A stretch of 18,399 nucleotides of DNA. It comes from Shewanellaceae bacterium UBA2521. GTDB taxonomy: Bacteria > Pseudomonadota > Gammaproteobacteria > Enterobacterales > Shewanellaceae. Location: assembly GCA_002341165.1 (NCBI GenBank), contig DDNL01000016.1, forward strand, positions 1-18,399. Direction: 5' to 3'. Positions 1 to 7,103 of this stretch are shown piece by piece; the first letter of the stretch is position 1; every line of letters starts with the position of its first letter. Both the position numbers and the translations under genes were made by a program. The notes under the pieces were generated by a model, which saw only the letters and a program-made list of their open reading frames with translations, did not search any database and was not told the origin of the DNA.

Positions 1-20
1 AACCACTCAGCCATCTCTCC
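1..20 (-). tRNA. tRNA-Ser, 5' part only (cut by window edge)
   Basis: Read on the minus strand, the first 20 bases form the 5' end of a class II tRNA: acceptor strand GGAGAGA, U8-G9, then D-arm GCTGAGTGGTT, the usual beginning of bacterial tRNA-Ser. The 5' end is at position 20. The anticodon, variable arm and 3' end lie outside the window, so the isoacceptor cannot be given. A sigma-70 promoter sits just upstream. Confidence 0.8.
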
Positions 21-31
21 AACGGATTTGA

Positions 32-60
32 ATTCTAAAGACTTCTAGAGGACTTGTAAA
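32..60 (-). promoter_or_regulatory. Sigma-70 promoter of the tRNA-Ser gene
   Basis: On the minus strand a -35 box TTTACA (55-60) and a -10 box TAGAAT (32-37) are separated by 17 bases. Transcription would start near position 25, about five bases before the tRNA 5' end, as is usual for stable RNA genes. The fabV terminator lies between this promoter and the upstream gene, so the tRNA is probably transcribed on its own. Confidence 0.65.
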
Positions 61-101
61 GCCCTATTCAAATCAAACGATCTTTTTTTAAGCAAAAAAT
101 A

Positions 102-127
102 AAAAAAGACCATAAAAGGTCTTTTTT
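102..127 (-). terminator. Rho-independent terminator of fabV
   Basis: A perfect 10-bp stem (AAAAAAGACC / GGTCTTTTTT) closes a 6-base loop (112-117). Its A- and T-rich arms make it usable in both directions. It lies 27 bases after the fabV stop codon, on the side where a minus-strand transcript would end, and it separates fabV from the tRNA-Ser promoter. Confidence 0.8.
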
Positions 128-154
128 ATCTCTAATAAATATGATTAAACCGAC

Positions 155-1348
155 TTAAGTTAAATCAATTTTGTCAAAATCAACCTGATGCATCACATCT
201 GCATCATAATCTATATCAGCAAATTCAAAACCAAATAAATTTAAAAACTCAGTTTTATAAGCCGTATAATCTGTCAGATCTTTCAAGTTATCGGTAGAGA
301 TGACTTGCCACAAATCACGACAGTGCTGCTGGATATCTTCTCGTAACTCCCAGTCGTCTAAACGAATACGATTGCGCTCATCTGTAGGAATCTCATTTTG
401 CGATAACCTATCTTGAAATAAGCGTTGAATTTGCTCGATACAACCTTCGTGTACTCCCTCATCACGCATTTTCTTAAATACCATGGCAATGTAAAGGGGC
501 AACATAGGTATAGCTGCACTAGCTTGAGTCACGACGCTTTTCAGTACCGTCACATGTGCAGAACCACCTAAAACACGAAGCTGTTCATTCAAACTGTGAG
601 CTGCGCGCTCTAAATCTTTTTTAGCTTGACCGATAGTGCCTTCCCAGTAAATAGGAAACGTAATATCTGTACCAATATAGCTGTAAGCAAGTGTACGGCA
701 ATTTGGTGCTAACAATTGTTCAGATTGAAGTGCTTGCATCCATAGCTCCCAATCTTGCCCACCCATTACGGTAACCGTATCTTGTATTTCTTGATCTGTT
801 GCAGGATCAATATGCGCTTCGATAATGCAGTCTTTGTTGGTATCAACGGCTGTTGAGCGATAAACCTGGTCAATAGGCTTAAGTGTTGAACGTATCACTT
901 CACCTGTCTTGGGCATTTTACGTACAGGAGAAGCCAAGGAGTAAACCACCAAATCAATCTGACCTAAATCTTGTTTGATTAACTCTATAGTCTTTTGTTT
1001 TGCTTCATCTGAAAATGCATCAGCATTGATATGCTTTGCATATAATCCTGCTTCTTTTGCATAACGATCAAAGGCGGCGACGTTATACCAACCTGCTGTC
1101 GCTGTTTTTTTCTCTGTTGCAGATTTCTCAAAAAACACACCTATCGTTGAAGCTTGGCCACCAAACGCAGCGGTAATCCTTGAAGACAGACCATAACCAC
1201 TCGATGCACCAATAACAAGAACACGTTTCGGAGCACGTGTTAAAGGAGATTTTTTTACACTCTCAATTTGCTGTAAAACCGCTTTATCACAGCCAACAGG
1301 ATGTGCTGTTGTACAAATAAAACCACGTGTTTTTGGCTTAATAATCAT
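155..1348 (-). CDS. fabV: Enoyl-[acyl-carrier-protein] reductase [NADH], FabV type
   Basis: FabV catalyses the last step of each fatty-acid elongation cycle, the NADH-dependent reduction of trans-2-enoyl-ACP, in the cytoplasm. The 397-residue length is typical. The N-terminal motif IIKPKTRGFICTTAHPVGC is the FabV hallmark. A dinucleotide-binding stretch VLVIGASSGYGLSSR is at about 43-57, and the catalytic Tyr-x8-Lys pair (Y234 and K243, in YWEGTIGQAK) is intact. I chose the second of two adjacent ATG codons, which gives the canonical MIIKP start and about 7 bases from an AGAGG ribosome site; an upstream TTG in frame is less likely. The gene stands alone with its own terminator. FabV enzymes are known to tolerate triclosan, unlike FabI. 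Whether a FabI also exists cannot be seen here. Confidence 0.95.
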   Translation of the reverse strand: MIIKPKTRGFICTTAHPVGCDKAVLQQIESVKKSPLTRAPKRVLVIGASSGYGLSSRITAAFGGQASTIGVFFEKSATEKKTATAGWYNVAAFDRYAKEAGLYAKHINADAFSDEAKQKTIELIKQDLGQIDLVVYSLASPVRKMPKTGEVIRSTLKPIDQVYRSTAVDTNKDCIIEAHIDPATDQEIQDTVTVMGGQDWELWMQALQSEQLLAPNCRTLAYSYIGTDITFPIYWEGTIGQAKKDLERAAHSLNEQLRVLGGSAHVTVLKSVVTQASAAIPMLPLYIAMVFKKMRDEGVHEGCIEQIQRLFQDRLSQNEIPTDERNRIRLDDWELREDIQQHCRDLWQVISTDNLKDLTDYTAYKTEFLNLFGFEFADIDYDADVMHQVDFDKIDLT

Positions 1349-1536
1349 CATCTTGCCTCTAAAAATAAACAATCACATAGCATAATAGGTTACATGTAAA
1401 AAATCTAGACTACAAAGGCTTTTTTACTTCTTTTATCTCTAAATAATTACTTTTTAAGGTAGTTTTATAATTTAATGACTGATATAAAATCCTATACATA
1501 AACCCACTTACTCTATGTTTACTTATGGATTAATCT

Positions 1537-2085
1537 ATGTTGAAACCTATTCAAAGTCACATCATAAAATGGTGCCCAATACTCTACTTCGTTTTGTCTC
1601 TAGGACTAAGTGCTCCTTGGCCAGCTTATGCTGAAAAAAAATTTACAGCACAGGTCACGCATGTTTACGATGGAGACACCATCAAAGTTAAAATATACCA
1701 CCCTTGTACAGATACTAGACCTTGTCAAACCACTGCTCGTATTCGTCTGGCTGAAATCGATACACCCGAACATGATCAACCTTACGGACATGAAGCGCAA
1801 AAAGCACTTGAGGAGCTCGTTCAATGGCAGGATGTAAATATCGTCTGGACTAAAAAGGATAGCTATAATCGCTTTATCGCTCAGGTTTATTTGGATCAAG
1901 ATTTAATTAATCATGAAATGATCCGCGAAGGACATGCTTGGGTCTATCCCTACTTTACCTCTGATCCTCAAATATATCAGCTCGAGCATACTGCACGTTT
2001 AGCACAAAAGGGAGTATGGCAAAGACCTGTGGAACAACTCATTCCACCTTGGATTTGGCGTAGATCTCATAAAAGAAGTAAATAA
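1537..2085 (+). CDS. Secreted thermonuclease (SNase-like) family nuclease
   Basis: This is a 182-residue protein with an N-terminal signal peptide: a hydrophobic segment at about 13-26 and a likely cut after AYA at residue 32. An SNase (OB-fold) domain follows. Motifs of the staphylococcal nuclease family are present in order: VYDGDTIKVK with D45, D47 and T48; RIRLAEIDTPE with R70, D75 and E78; and a second arginine R112 in SYNRF. These match the calcium ligands and the two catalytic arginines of the family, so an active Ca2+-dependent sugar-nonspecific DNase/RNase exported to the periplasm or outside is expected. The extra cysteines C57 and C63 flank an insertion and could form a disulfide. 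It is a single gene, divergent from fabV. The ribosome site is weak (GGA about 8 bases upstream). The biological role (nutrient scavenging, biofilm DNA) is inference. Confidence 0.85.
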   Translation: MLKPIQSHIIKWCPILYFVLSLGLSAPWPAYAEKKFTAQVTHVYDGDTIKVKIYHPCTDTRPCQTTARIRLAEIDTPEHDQPYGHEAQKALEELVQWQDVNIVWTKKDSYNRFIAQVYLDQDLINHEMIREGHAWVYPYFTSDPQIYQLEHTARLAQKGVWQRPVEQLIPPWIWRRSHKRSK

Positions 2086-2162
2086 TTGATATGATGATCC
2101 AATACATCACAATAATCACTTCAAAGAGCTAGAAAGTGTTCAATGCAGATAAACAAATATGC

Positions 2163-2357
2163 TTACTTTTTCTTAACAGTTCTTGTTGTAGTCGTTTTTT
2201 TTACAACTTTATTACGGCTATGCTTTTGCATGCCGTTCCACTTTCTTCTACCGTAATAAGCGCCACCGTATAAAGACGTTATAGCTCCTATGATACCTAT
2301 GATGTCTGATGTAGTAAGATTATTCACCCATTGAATAATTGCGTTAACATATTCCAT
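2163..2357 (-). CDS. Small single-pass membrane peptide with basic Lys/Thr tail
   Basis: I do not recognise this family. From the ATG at 2357 it is 64 residues: an amphipathic start (MEYVNAIIQWVNNL), one likely membrane helix (SDIIGIIGAITSLYGGAYYG, about 17-36), then a strongly positive tail ending in a Lys/Thr/Arg-only run. An in-frame GTG at 2405 would add 16 residues, so the start is uncertain and no strong ribosome site is seen for either. It follows the putative glycosyltransferase gene at short distance on the same strand, so it may be the last gene of the miaE cluster. It converges on the nuclease gene. A holin-like or phage-derived peptide, or a small membrane regulator, are possibilities; nothing in the sequence decides between them. 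It could also be non-coding. Confidence 0.45.
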   Translation of the reverse strand: MEYVNAIIQWVNNLTTSDIIGIIGAITSLYGGAYYGRRKWNGMQKHSRNKVVKKTTTTRTVKKK

Positions 2358-2429
2358 AACAAAAAATTCTATTGATCGAGAGTATACATGGTTTAAATAT
2401 AGCACCTTTGTATACTCTTTATCGGAGAC

Positions 2430-3599
2430 TCATGGCTTAAAAGGCTTCTTAGGATAAGCTCTTTCAGTAAGATAATGAATAAATTTCATGGTTTTAAAAG
2501 CATCAAACCATACGAAAAGTTGATGAGACCACTGTGCTTGTGTGATATTTTGTTTAAGCTGTTGCATGACCATTTTAGGAAAGTGTATAACCGTTAAGGC
2601 TTCCCAGCTTTCTTGAGAGAGAATAAAACGGCCTTGTAACCAAGATAGAGGATCAAAAGCAAGTTGTTTAAACCAGTCCAATACTGACTTGAGCTCAATA
2701 AAAACTTGTTGATCATAATAAACAAAGTCATTTATAGAGTGTAGTTGATTAATTTTTTCAGCCGCAGTGCCTGTTCCAAAAGGCACACGATGCGAATAAC
2801 GCGCTTCAATTTCAATCGTACATTGATCAAAGTGTCTAATTCGTCCTTGTTTAATCAACTTATTTAACAAGTAAAAATCTTCCCCCGCAGCTCTCTTTGG
2901 AAACCCACGAACTTGACAATAAGCTCGTACATGAAATAACAAAGCACTGCCTATCATCCAATAAGCATATTTCGAACCCGCAAAATGTAAACCATCAACA
3001 TAATATTGCAGCGCACGCTCATAATGTTTCGTCGCTTTGAAAAGAGGATGATCAGAACCAACATGCTCAACACGATATACAGCACCCACATCGGTAAGCT
3101 CCAGCACCTCTTGCTGCTTAAAATAATCTTCAGGCAATCGACTATCAGCATCAATTGAACCAATCCAAGGCGATCGAATAGATCCTATATGATAAAGTTG
3201 AGTAGCTAAGTCACATCCTATCTTCCTTGCCAAGCCAACACCTTGCTTTACAGGTAAAGGATGATGAAAACAATCCACAACCAAAATATGAGCGTGATTC
3301 ATCCTCGGTGCATATAAAGCTAACCCCTGTGAAGACCAAAGGTGTGTCGTTGTCTTTTGAATACAGCATACTAAATTTTGCTGAGGTGATATGTCTAAGT
3401 CTCTGTCTGGCTGATTGACGACCAAAATAAGTAAATGTGATGCATCAAACTGATCAGCAAAACGTTGCCAACTTATTGATTCTTCACAATACACAGGCAT
3501 TACTGCGACATGCTGATAATGTATATGACGAGGAAAAAAATGCAGCGATGCGACTTGCGGCTCCGCATAATTTTTTAAGTAACTGAAAATAGCTTTCAT
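2430..3599 (-). CDS. Putative GT2-like (GT-A fold) glycosyltransferase
   Basis: This 389-residue protein has no signal peptide and no clear membrane helix, so it is probably cytosolic. GT-A hallmarks are visible: an early strand VAVMPVYCEE (31-40), a DxD-type metal/nucleotide-sugar site in GSIDADSRLP (D150, D152), and a downstream GEDFYLLNKL block (239-248) of the kind that carries the catalytic acid in GT2 enzymes. A SHRVPFGTG motif (269-277) looks conserved but is unknown to me. Donor and acceptor cannot be told. The ATG is only 4 bases after the miaE stop codon, so translation is likely coupled. No polysaccharide or LPS genes lie nearby, which is unusual for a GT2 enzyme and leaves its substrate open. 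Assignment to the superfamily is fairly safe; any specific function would be a guess. Confidence 0.7.
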   Translation of the reverse strand: MKAIFSYLKNYAEPQVASLHFFPRHIHYQHVAVMPVYCEESISWQRFADQFDASHLLILVVNQPDRDLDISPQQNLVCCIQKTTTHLWSSQGLALYAPRMNHAHILVVDCFHHPLPVKQGVGLARKIGCDLATQLYHIGSIRSPWIGSIDADSRLPEDYFKQQEVLELTDVGAVYRVEHVGSDHPLFKATKHYERALQYYVDGLHFAGSKYAYWMIGSALLFHVRAYCQVRGFPKRAAGEDFYLLNKLIKQGRIRHFDQCTIEIEARYSHRVPFGTGTAAEKINQLHSINDFVYYDQQVFIELKSVLDWFKQLAFDPLSWLQGRFILSQESWEALTVIHFPKMVMQQLKQNITQAQWSHQLFVWFDAFKTMKFIHYLTERAYPKKPFKP

Positions 3600-3603
3600 A
3601 TCA

Positions 3604-4173
3604 TCAGTGCAAACAAGGACGATGAGGTAAATGCATCACAATATCAGCTTCTATAACAAGCATTTCTTCGAGCCTTTGCTCAACAACTTCTATCGGAAAA
3701 TAAAGCTTAGCTAGATCAAAAAACAATTCATGATGTTTCGCTTCCGACTTAGTGATCGTGTCGTAAAAAGTTTTAAGTTTGCCTTCAGGCAGAGCATGAG
3801 CCAACAAGCCAAACCGTTCACAACCACGTGCTTCTATAACACCCGCAGCCAATAAGCGATCAAGAAAATAGACATCAGTACCGCGACGAAAACAGCTTCT
3901 TAATTGATTGACATAAGGATCTTTTTCATCAGCGGAGAGAATGAGTTGACGATCTGCCATTAACTTCATCACTTGTTTAAAGTGGATGAGCTCTTCTAAA
4001 GATAAATCAATCATAGCACGTACTAGCTCTGCTTTATCTGGATAATGAGAAATCATCGACATAGCCATACCCGACGCTTTTTTTTCCGCATGAGCATGGT
4101 CAATTAAAAAGCGGTTAAAATCACTCATGACAACGTCAACCCAAGCAGAATGCGTCATTACTTTTAATAACAT
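3604..4173 (-). CDS. miaE: tRNA-(ms2io6A)-hydroxylase MiaE
   Basis: MiaE is a non-haem diiron monooxygenase that hydroxylates the isopentenyl group of ms2i6A at position 37 of tRNAs reading UNN codons, giving ms2io6A. The 189-residue protein is a ferritin-like helical bundle with the expected metal ligands: E30 in HAEKK, E60/E61 and H64 in LEELIHF, E114 in IEARGCERF, and E144 with H147 in SEAKHH. The motifs LDRLLAAGVIEARGCERF and EELIHF closely follow the family. The start is supported by AAAGAG about 7 bases before ATG. It is the first gene of a short minus-strand cluster with the putative glycosyltransferase. MiaA and MiaB, needed to make the substrate, must be encoded elsewhere. Reaction and oxygen dependence are known from the family; activity here is inferred. 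Confidence 0.93.
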   Translation of the reverse strand: MLLKVMTHSAWVDVVMSDFNRFLIDHAHAEKKASGMAMSMISHYPDKAELVRAMIDLSLEELIHFKQVMKLMADRQLILSADEKDPYVNQLRSCFRRGTDVYFLDRLLAAGVIEARGCERFGLLAHALPEGKLKTFYDTITKSEAKHHELFFDLAKLYFPIEVVEQRLEEMLVIEADIVMHLPHRPCLH

Positions 4174-4366
4174 AACAATCTCTTTAAGTGGAAAATAAAT
4201 AGATAACTTAGCATAAATTTATTTTATAAACAGTCCTTAAGTCATTTTTTAACATAAAACATAGATCATTAATAAAACATACTCAAACTAAATCAAGATT
4301 AAAAATAAATCAGAACATATTGGAAACGTATCAGAAAACCACTTACGCTTTGAATAAAGATATAAC

Positions 4367-5113
4367 TCATTGAGTCAGATCAATCTTGAATAATTTTTTA
4401 TCAACTTTCATCTTAGGTTGAAAGAAAGATTCTGAAAAAATAAGATTTTTAACACCTAATTTTATAAAAGACTCTTCAGTATAAAACCAACCTATATTAT
4501 TTTTTTCAGCATACTTTTTTTGATATTGAGGACGATGCCCCATATCAAGTAGTTGAATATCTATATCTCTTCGATTAAAAAAATAACGCTCACGTTTTTT
4601 AGTATATTCTAAATAAGAATTAAAATTGTTTTGCATTGTCTTTTTTTGAGCTTCATTATATGTATTCAAGATATGCTCCGGCACATGTATAGTTTTAAGG
4701 TGATTGACACTGCCATGGAATCCAACAAAAGCATCTGATTTGATATAGACCGTTTTGCCTGAAGTCAAAATGTAATGAGCACATGAAGAAAAACACACCT
4801 GATCTATACGAACCTTCAGCTCATATTGCTGAATAAAATCACCTAAATCCATAGCTAAATTAGCTTCCCCACCACCGCTTTTGATCACAAGCCAAGTGGG
4901 TTTAACTCGAGCATGATGGTAAAGATGAAAAAACTTTTGATTTGCTGCTTTAGAAAAACTACCTGTATAGTATATTTTGTCATGCTCTAGCTCTACAACA
5001 GTATGAGCGACTAAAGCATCAGCAGGTTCTGAAGCGCAACTACAAAGGAAGAAGTAAGTTAATAGAAGAAAAGTTTTATTTTTTATATTATTCAATTTTT
5101 TAAACGTCGTCAT
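4367..5113 (-). CDS. Putative lipoprotein with ClpP/crotonase-like fold (COG3904-like)
   Basis: From the ATG at 5113 the product is 248 residues. A charged start (MTTFKKLNNIKNK), a hydrophobic segment and a lipobox ending LCSC at C26 predict an envelope lipoprotein. The core resembles the COG3904 group of ClpP/crotonase-like periplasmic proteins: IKSGGGEANLAMDLGDFI (about 77-94), then VCFSSCAHYILTSG (106-119) and VGFHGS (130-135). By analogy with serine peptidases of this fold, a Ser in SSCA and His133 are candidate catalytic residues; this is inference. Two adjacent in-frame ATGs at 5152 and 5149 have a better ribosome site (AGGA) but give a long odd N-terminus, and a GTG lies at 5173, so the true start is uncertain. 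The C-terminal half is rich in Lys and aromatic residues. The gene looks more AT-rich than its neighbours. It is monocistronic as far as can be seen; its role is unknown. Confidence 0.7.
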   Translation of the reverse strand: MTTFKKLNNIKNKTFLLLTYFFLCSCASEPADALVAHTVVELEHDKIYYTGSFSKAANQKFFHLYHHARVKPTWLVIKSGGGEANLAMDLGDFIQQYELKVRIDQVCFSSCAHYILTSGKTVYIKSDAFVGFHGSVNHLKTIHVPEHILNTYNEAQKKTMQNNFNSYLEYTKKRERYFFNRRDIDIQLLDMGHRPQYQKKYAEKNNIGWFYTEESFIKLGVKNLIFSESFFQPKMKVDKKLFKIDLTQ

Positions 5114-5323
5114 ATTGAATACGAAATGTATAAAATTAAAGAGGCACATCATATTTCCTGAATCGATAAACACACATCTGTGTTCAGCCTTAATGCGCAG
5201 AGCTTGATGAAGGAATATAACACATTTACATCCATATCATAACGCTTATTACAACATACATTGAAGGCATATTTACATAATTTTTTACTTTTAGCTCATT
5301 ACATATCACTGAAGAATTTTAAT

Positions 5324-6106
5324 TTATTGCTTTTTAAACAAAGTGGACTGCTCCTTTAACAAGGTTTTAGTGTAATCCTGCTGAGGGTTCTTAAACAACT
5401 CTTCAGAAGGTGCAATTTCAATAATTTCACCTTGAGCTAATATCGCAATACGATCGCTGATATGACGGATAATATGCAGGTCATGGCTGACCAATATAAA
5501 AGAAATATTTAAAACGCGTTTTAAATCACGAAGTAACTGAATAATTTGTGCCCTTACCAGCACATCAAGCGTAGATAAAGCACCATCTGCAATAATGATT
5601 TTCGGCCTTAACATGATGGCACGCGCCACACATACTCTTTGTCTTTGCCCGCTAGAAATCATATGTGGATAAAACTGAGCATGCTCAGGTAACAAACCTA
5701 CATGATTTAAACTTTCATAAACCATCTGTAAGCGTGTTTCTTCTGGAAGTTCCGAACTAAACAATAAAGGTTCTTCTAAAAGCTGACCAATGCGCAGGTT
5801 AGGGTTTAAAGAAGAATTTGCATTTTGGAAAATCATCCGAATCATACTACAACGATCTCGCGCAGGATAAGACTCTAACGGCTGCTCTTCAAAGAAGATT
5901 TCTCCTGAAGTCTTAGCATCCGCTCCAGCAAGAATACGAGCAAGTGTAGACTTACCTGAACTGGTTTCTCCTACAATAGCAAGAGTTTCACCAGCACTTA
6001 AGTCAAATGATACATCTTTCAAAGCATGTAAATACTGCCTTTTAAAGCCACTAAAGCCGCTTAAATAATGCTTATTAAGACCTCTTACACTAAGAATCGG
6101 ATTCAT
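5324..6106 (-). CDS. sapF: Peptide ABC transporter ATP-binding protein SapF
   Basis: One of two ATPases of the Sap/Dpp-type peptide importer; 260 residues from the ATG at 6106, which has AAGAG about 7 bases upstream and overlaps the sapD end by 17 bases. Seen motifs: Walker A GETSSGKST (46-54), Q-loop Q94 in MIFQNANSSLNP, signature ISSGQRQRV (from 150), Walker B IIIADGALSTLD and H-loop His208 in VSHDL. The Walker B is unusual. After D174 the normal catalytic Glu is a Gly (G175, codon GGT), so this subunit probably cannot activate water at its own ATP site. The signature is also ISSGQ rather than LSGGQ. The D-loop (STLD) and H-loop are intact and the reading frame is undamaged, so it is unlikely to be a pseudogene. 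It is last in sapABCDF. SapF is the best name, but peptide specificity is inferred. Confidence 0.88.
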   Translation of the reverse strand: MNPILSVRGLNKHYLSGFSGFKRQYLHALKDVSFDLSAGETLAIVGETSSGKSTLARILAGADAKTSGEIFFEEQPLESYPARDRCSMIRMIFQNANSSLNPNLRIGQLLEEPLLFSSELPEETRLQMVYESLNHVGLLPEHAQFYPHMISSGQRQRVCVARAIMLRPKIIIADGALSTLDVLVRAQIIQLLRDLKRVLNISFILVSHDLHIIRHISDRIAILAQGEIIEIAPSEELFKNPQQDYTKTLLKEQSTLFKKQ

Positions 6107-7100
6107 GCGTTTTCTCTTCTTGATTACGAGGAAAATGACAAGCAAAAGCATGGGATTTTACTTTTTTCAATAGAGGTGCGTCAATACAGCTTTTATGCGC
6201 ATAAGGACAACGCGGGCCTAATCTGCATCCCAAAGGTAAGTGCTGCAACGAAGGAATATTACCTTTTAAAGAGGGCATATCAGATCGCGCTCTAGGATAG
6301 CGGCCAAATTCGGCAATATGATCCAACAAGGCTTGCACATAAGGATGGTAAGGCTTTGCCATCATATCCATACTGACTCCCGACTCTACAGTTTGGCCAC
6401 AATAGAGCACTGTTAATTTATCGCTCCAGCTCACAATAGACTCCAAATCATGGCTGATGAGTAAAATCGAAAGCCCTTGTGTTTGATTGAGTTTCGATAA
6501 CAGACGAAAAATTTGAGCTTGCGTGCTACTTTCCATCATATTCGTCGCTTCATCAGCAATCAATAGCTTTGGATAGTTCGCAATCGCCATCATAATCATA
6601 ATTTTCTGACACGCTCCTTCAGAAAGCTCCCACGGATAACTTTCCAAAACACGCTTATGATTTTTAATGCCTACTTTGTGTAGCCAGTTTTTTAATTCTA
6701 ATTGCTTATTTTTTCTATCTTGCCAGAAAAATAAAGAGCTTTTCTTAGGTTTAAGAATATAACTTAACTGTTGCTCTATGGTTAAAGATGGATCTAAAAA
6801 AGTCGAAGGTTCTTGGAAAATCATAGAGATATCAATACCCATAAGCTGGCGACGTTCCGCAACCGATAGCTCAAGCAAATTAATACCGTCCCAAATCATG
6901 CGATCTGCGCTGACCTTCCAAGAAGGATGTGATAAACCAAGTATGGCTTTAGCCATTAAACTTTTTCCAGAACCCGATTCACCGACTAAACCATGAATTT
7001 CGCCTTCATTAATAGATAAATTAGCGTTATCTATCATACGGACATAGCCTTCTGAAGTTTCTAGCTCTATGGTTAAGTTACGAATATCAAGTAATGCCAT
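6090..7100 (-). CDS. sapD: Peptide ABC transporter ATP-binding protein SapD
   Basis: Second ATPase of the Sap importer, 336 residues. Walker A is GESGSGKS (40-47), Q-loop Q96 is in MIFQEPSTFLDPS, and Walker B LLIADEATNMM has the catalytic E184; H-loop H217 is in ISHDL. The signature is degenerate, WELSEGACQK (158-167) instead of LSGGQ, which as I recall is also the case in enterobacterial SapD (LTEGE). The C-terminal oligopeptide-transporter extension carries four cysteines (C292, C298, C305, C321) in the arrangement GCRLGPRCPYAHKSC...C, the pattern that binds a [4Fe-4S] cluster in DppD-type proteins, so a cluster is likely. The phrase VLYCGQTVESG is very SapD-like. It starts 3 bases after the sapC stop and overlaps sapF by 17 bases. 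Confidence 0.92.
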   Translation of the reverse strand: MALLDIRNLTIELETSEGYVRMIDNANLSINEGEIHGLVGESGSGKSLMAKAILGLSHPSWKVSADRMIWDGINLLELSVAERRQLMGIDISMIFQEPSTFLDPSLTIEQQLSYILKPKKSSLFFWQDRKNKQLELKNWLHKVGIKNHKRVLESYPWELSEGACQKIMIMMAIANYPKLLIADEATNMMESSTQAQIFRLLSKLNQTQGLSILLISHDLESIVSWSDKLTVLYCGQTVESGVSMDMMAKPYHPYVQALLDHIAEFGRYPRARSDMPSLKGNIPSLQHLPLGCRLGPRCPYAHKSCIDAPLLKKVKSHAFACHFPRNQEEKTHESDS

Positions 7101-7103
7101 AGA

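Noticed and set aside
1352..1536. Promoter of the nuclease gene at TATAAT 1466-1471
   Set aside because: The -10 is perfect but no -35 stands at 16-18 bases, and the region is so AT-rich that such boxes arise by chance.
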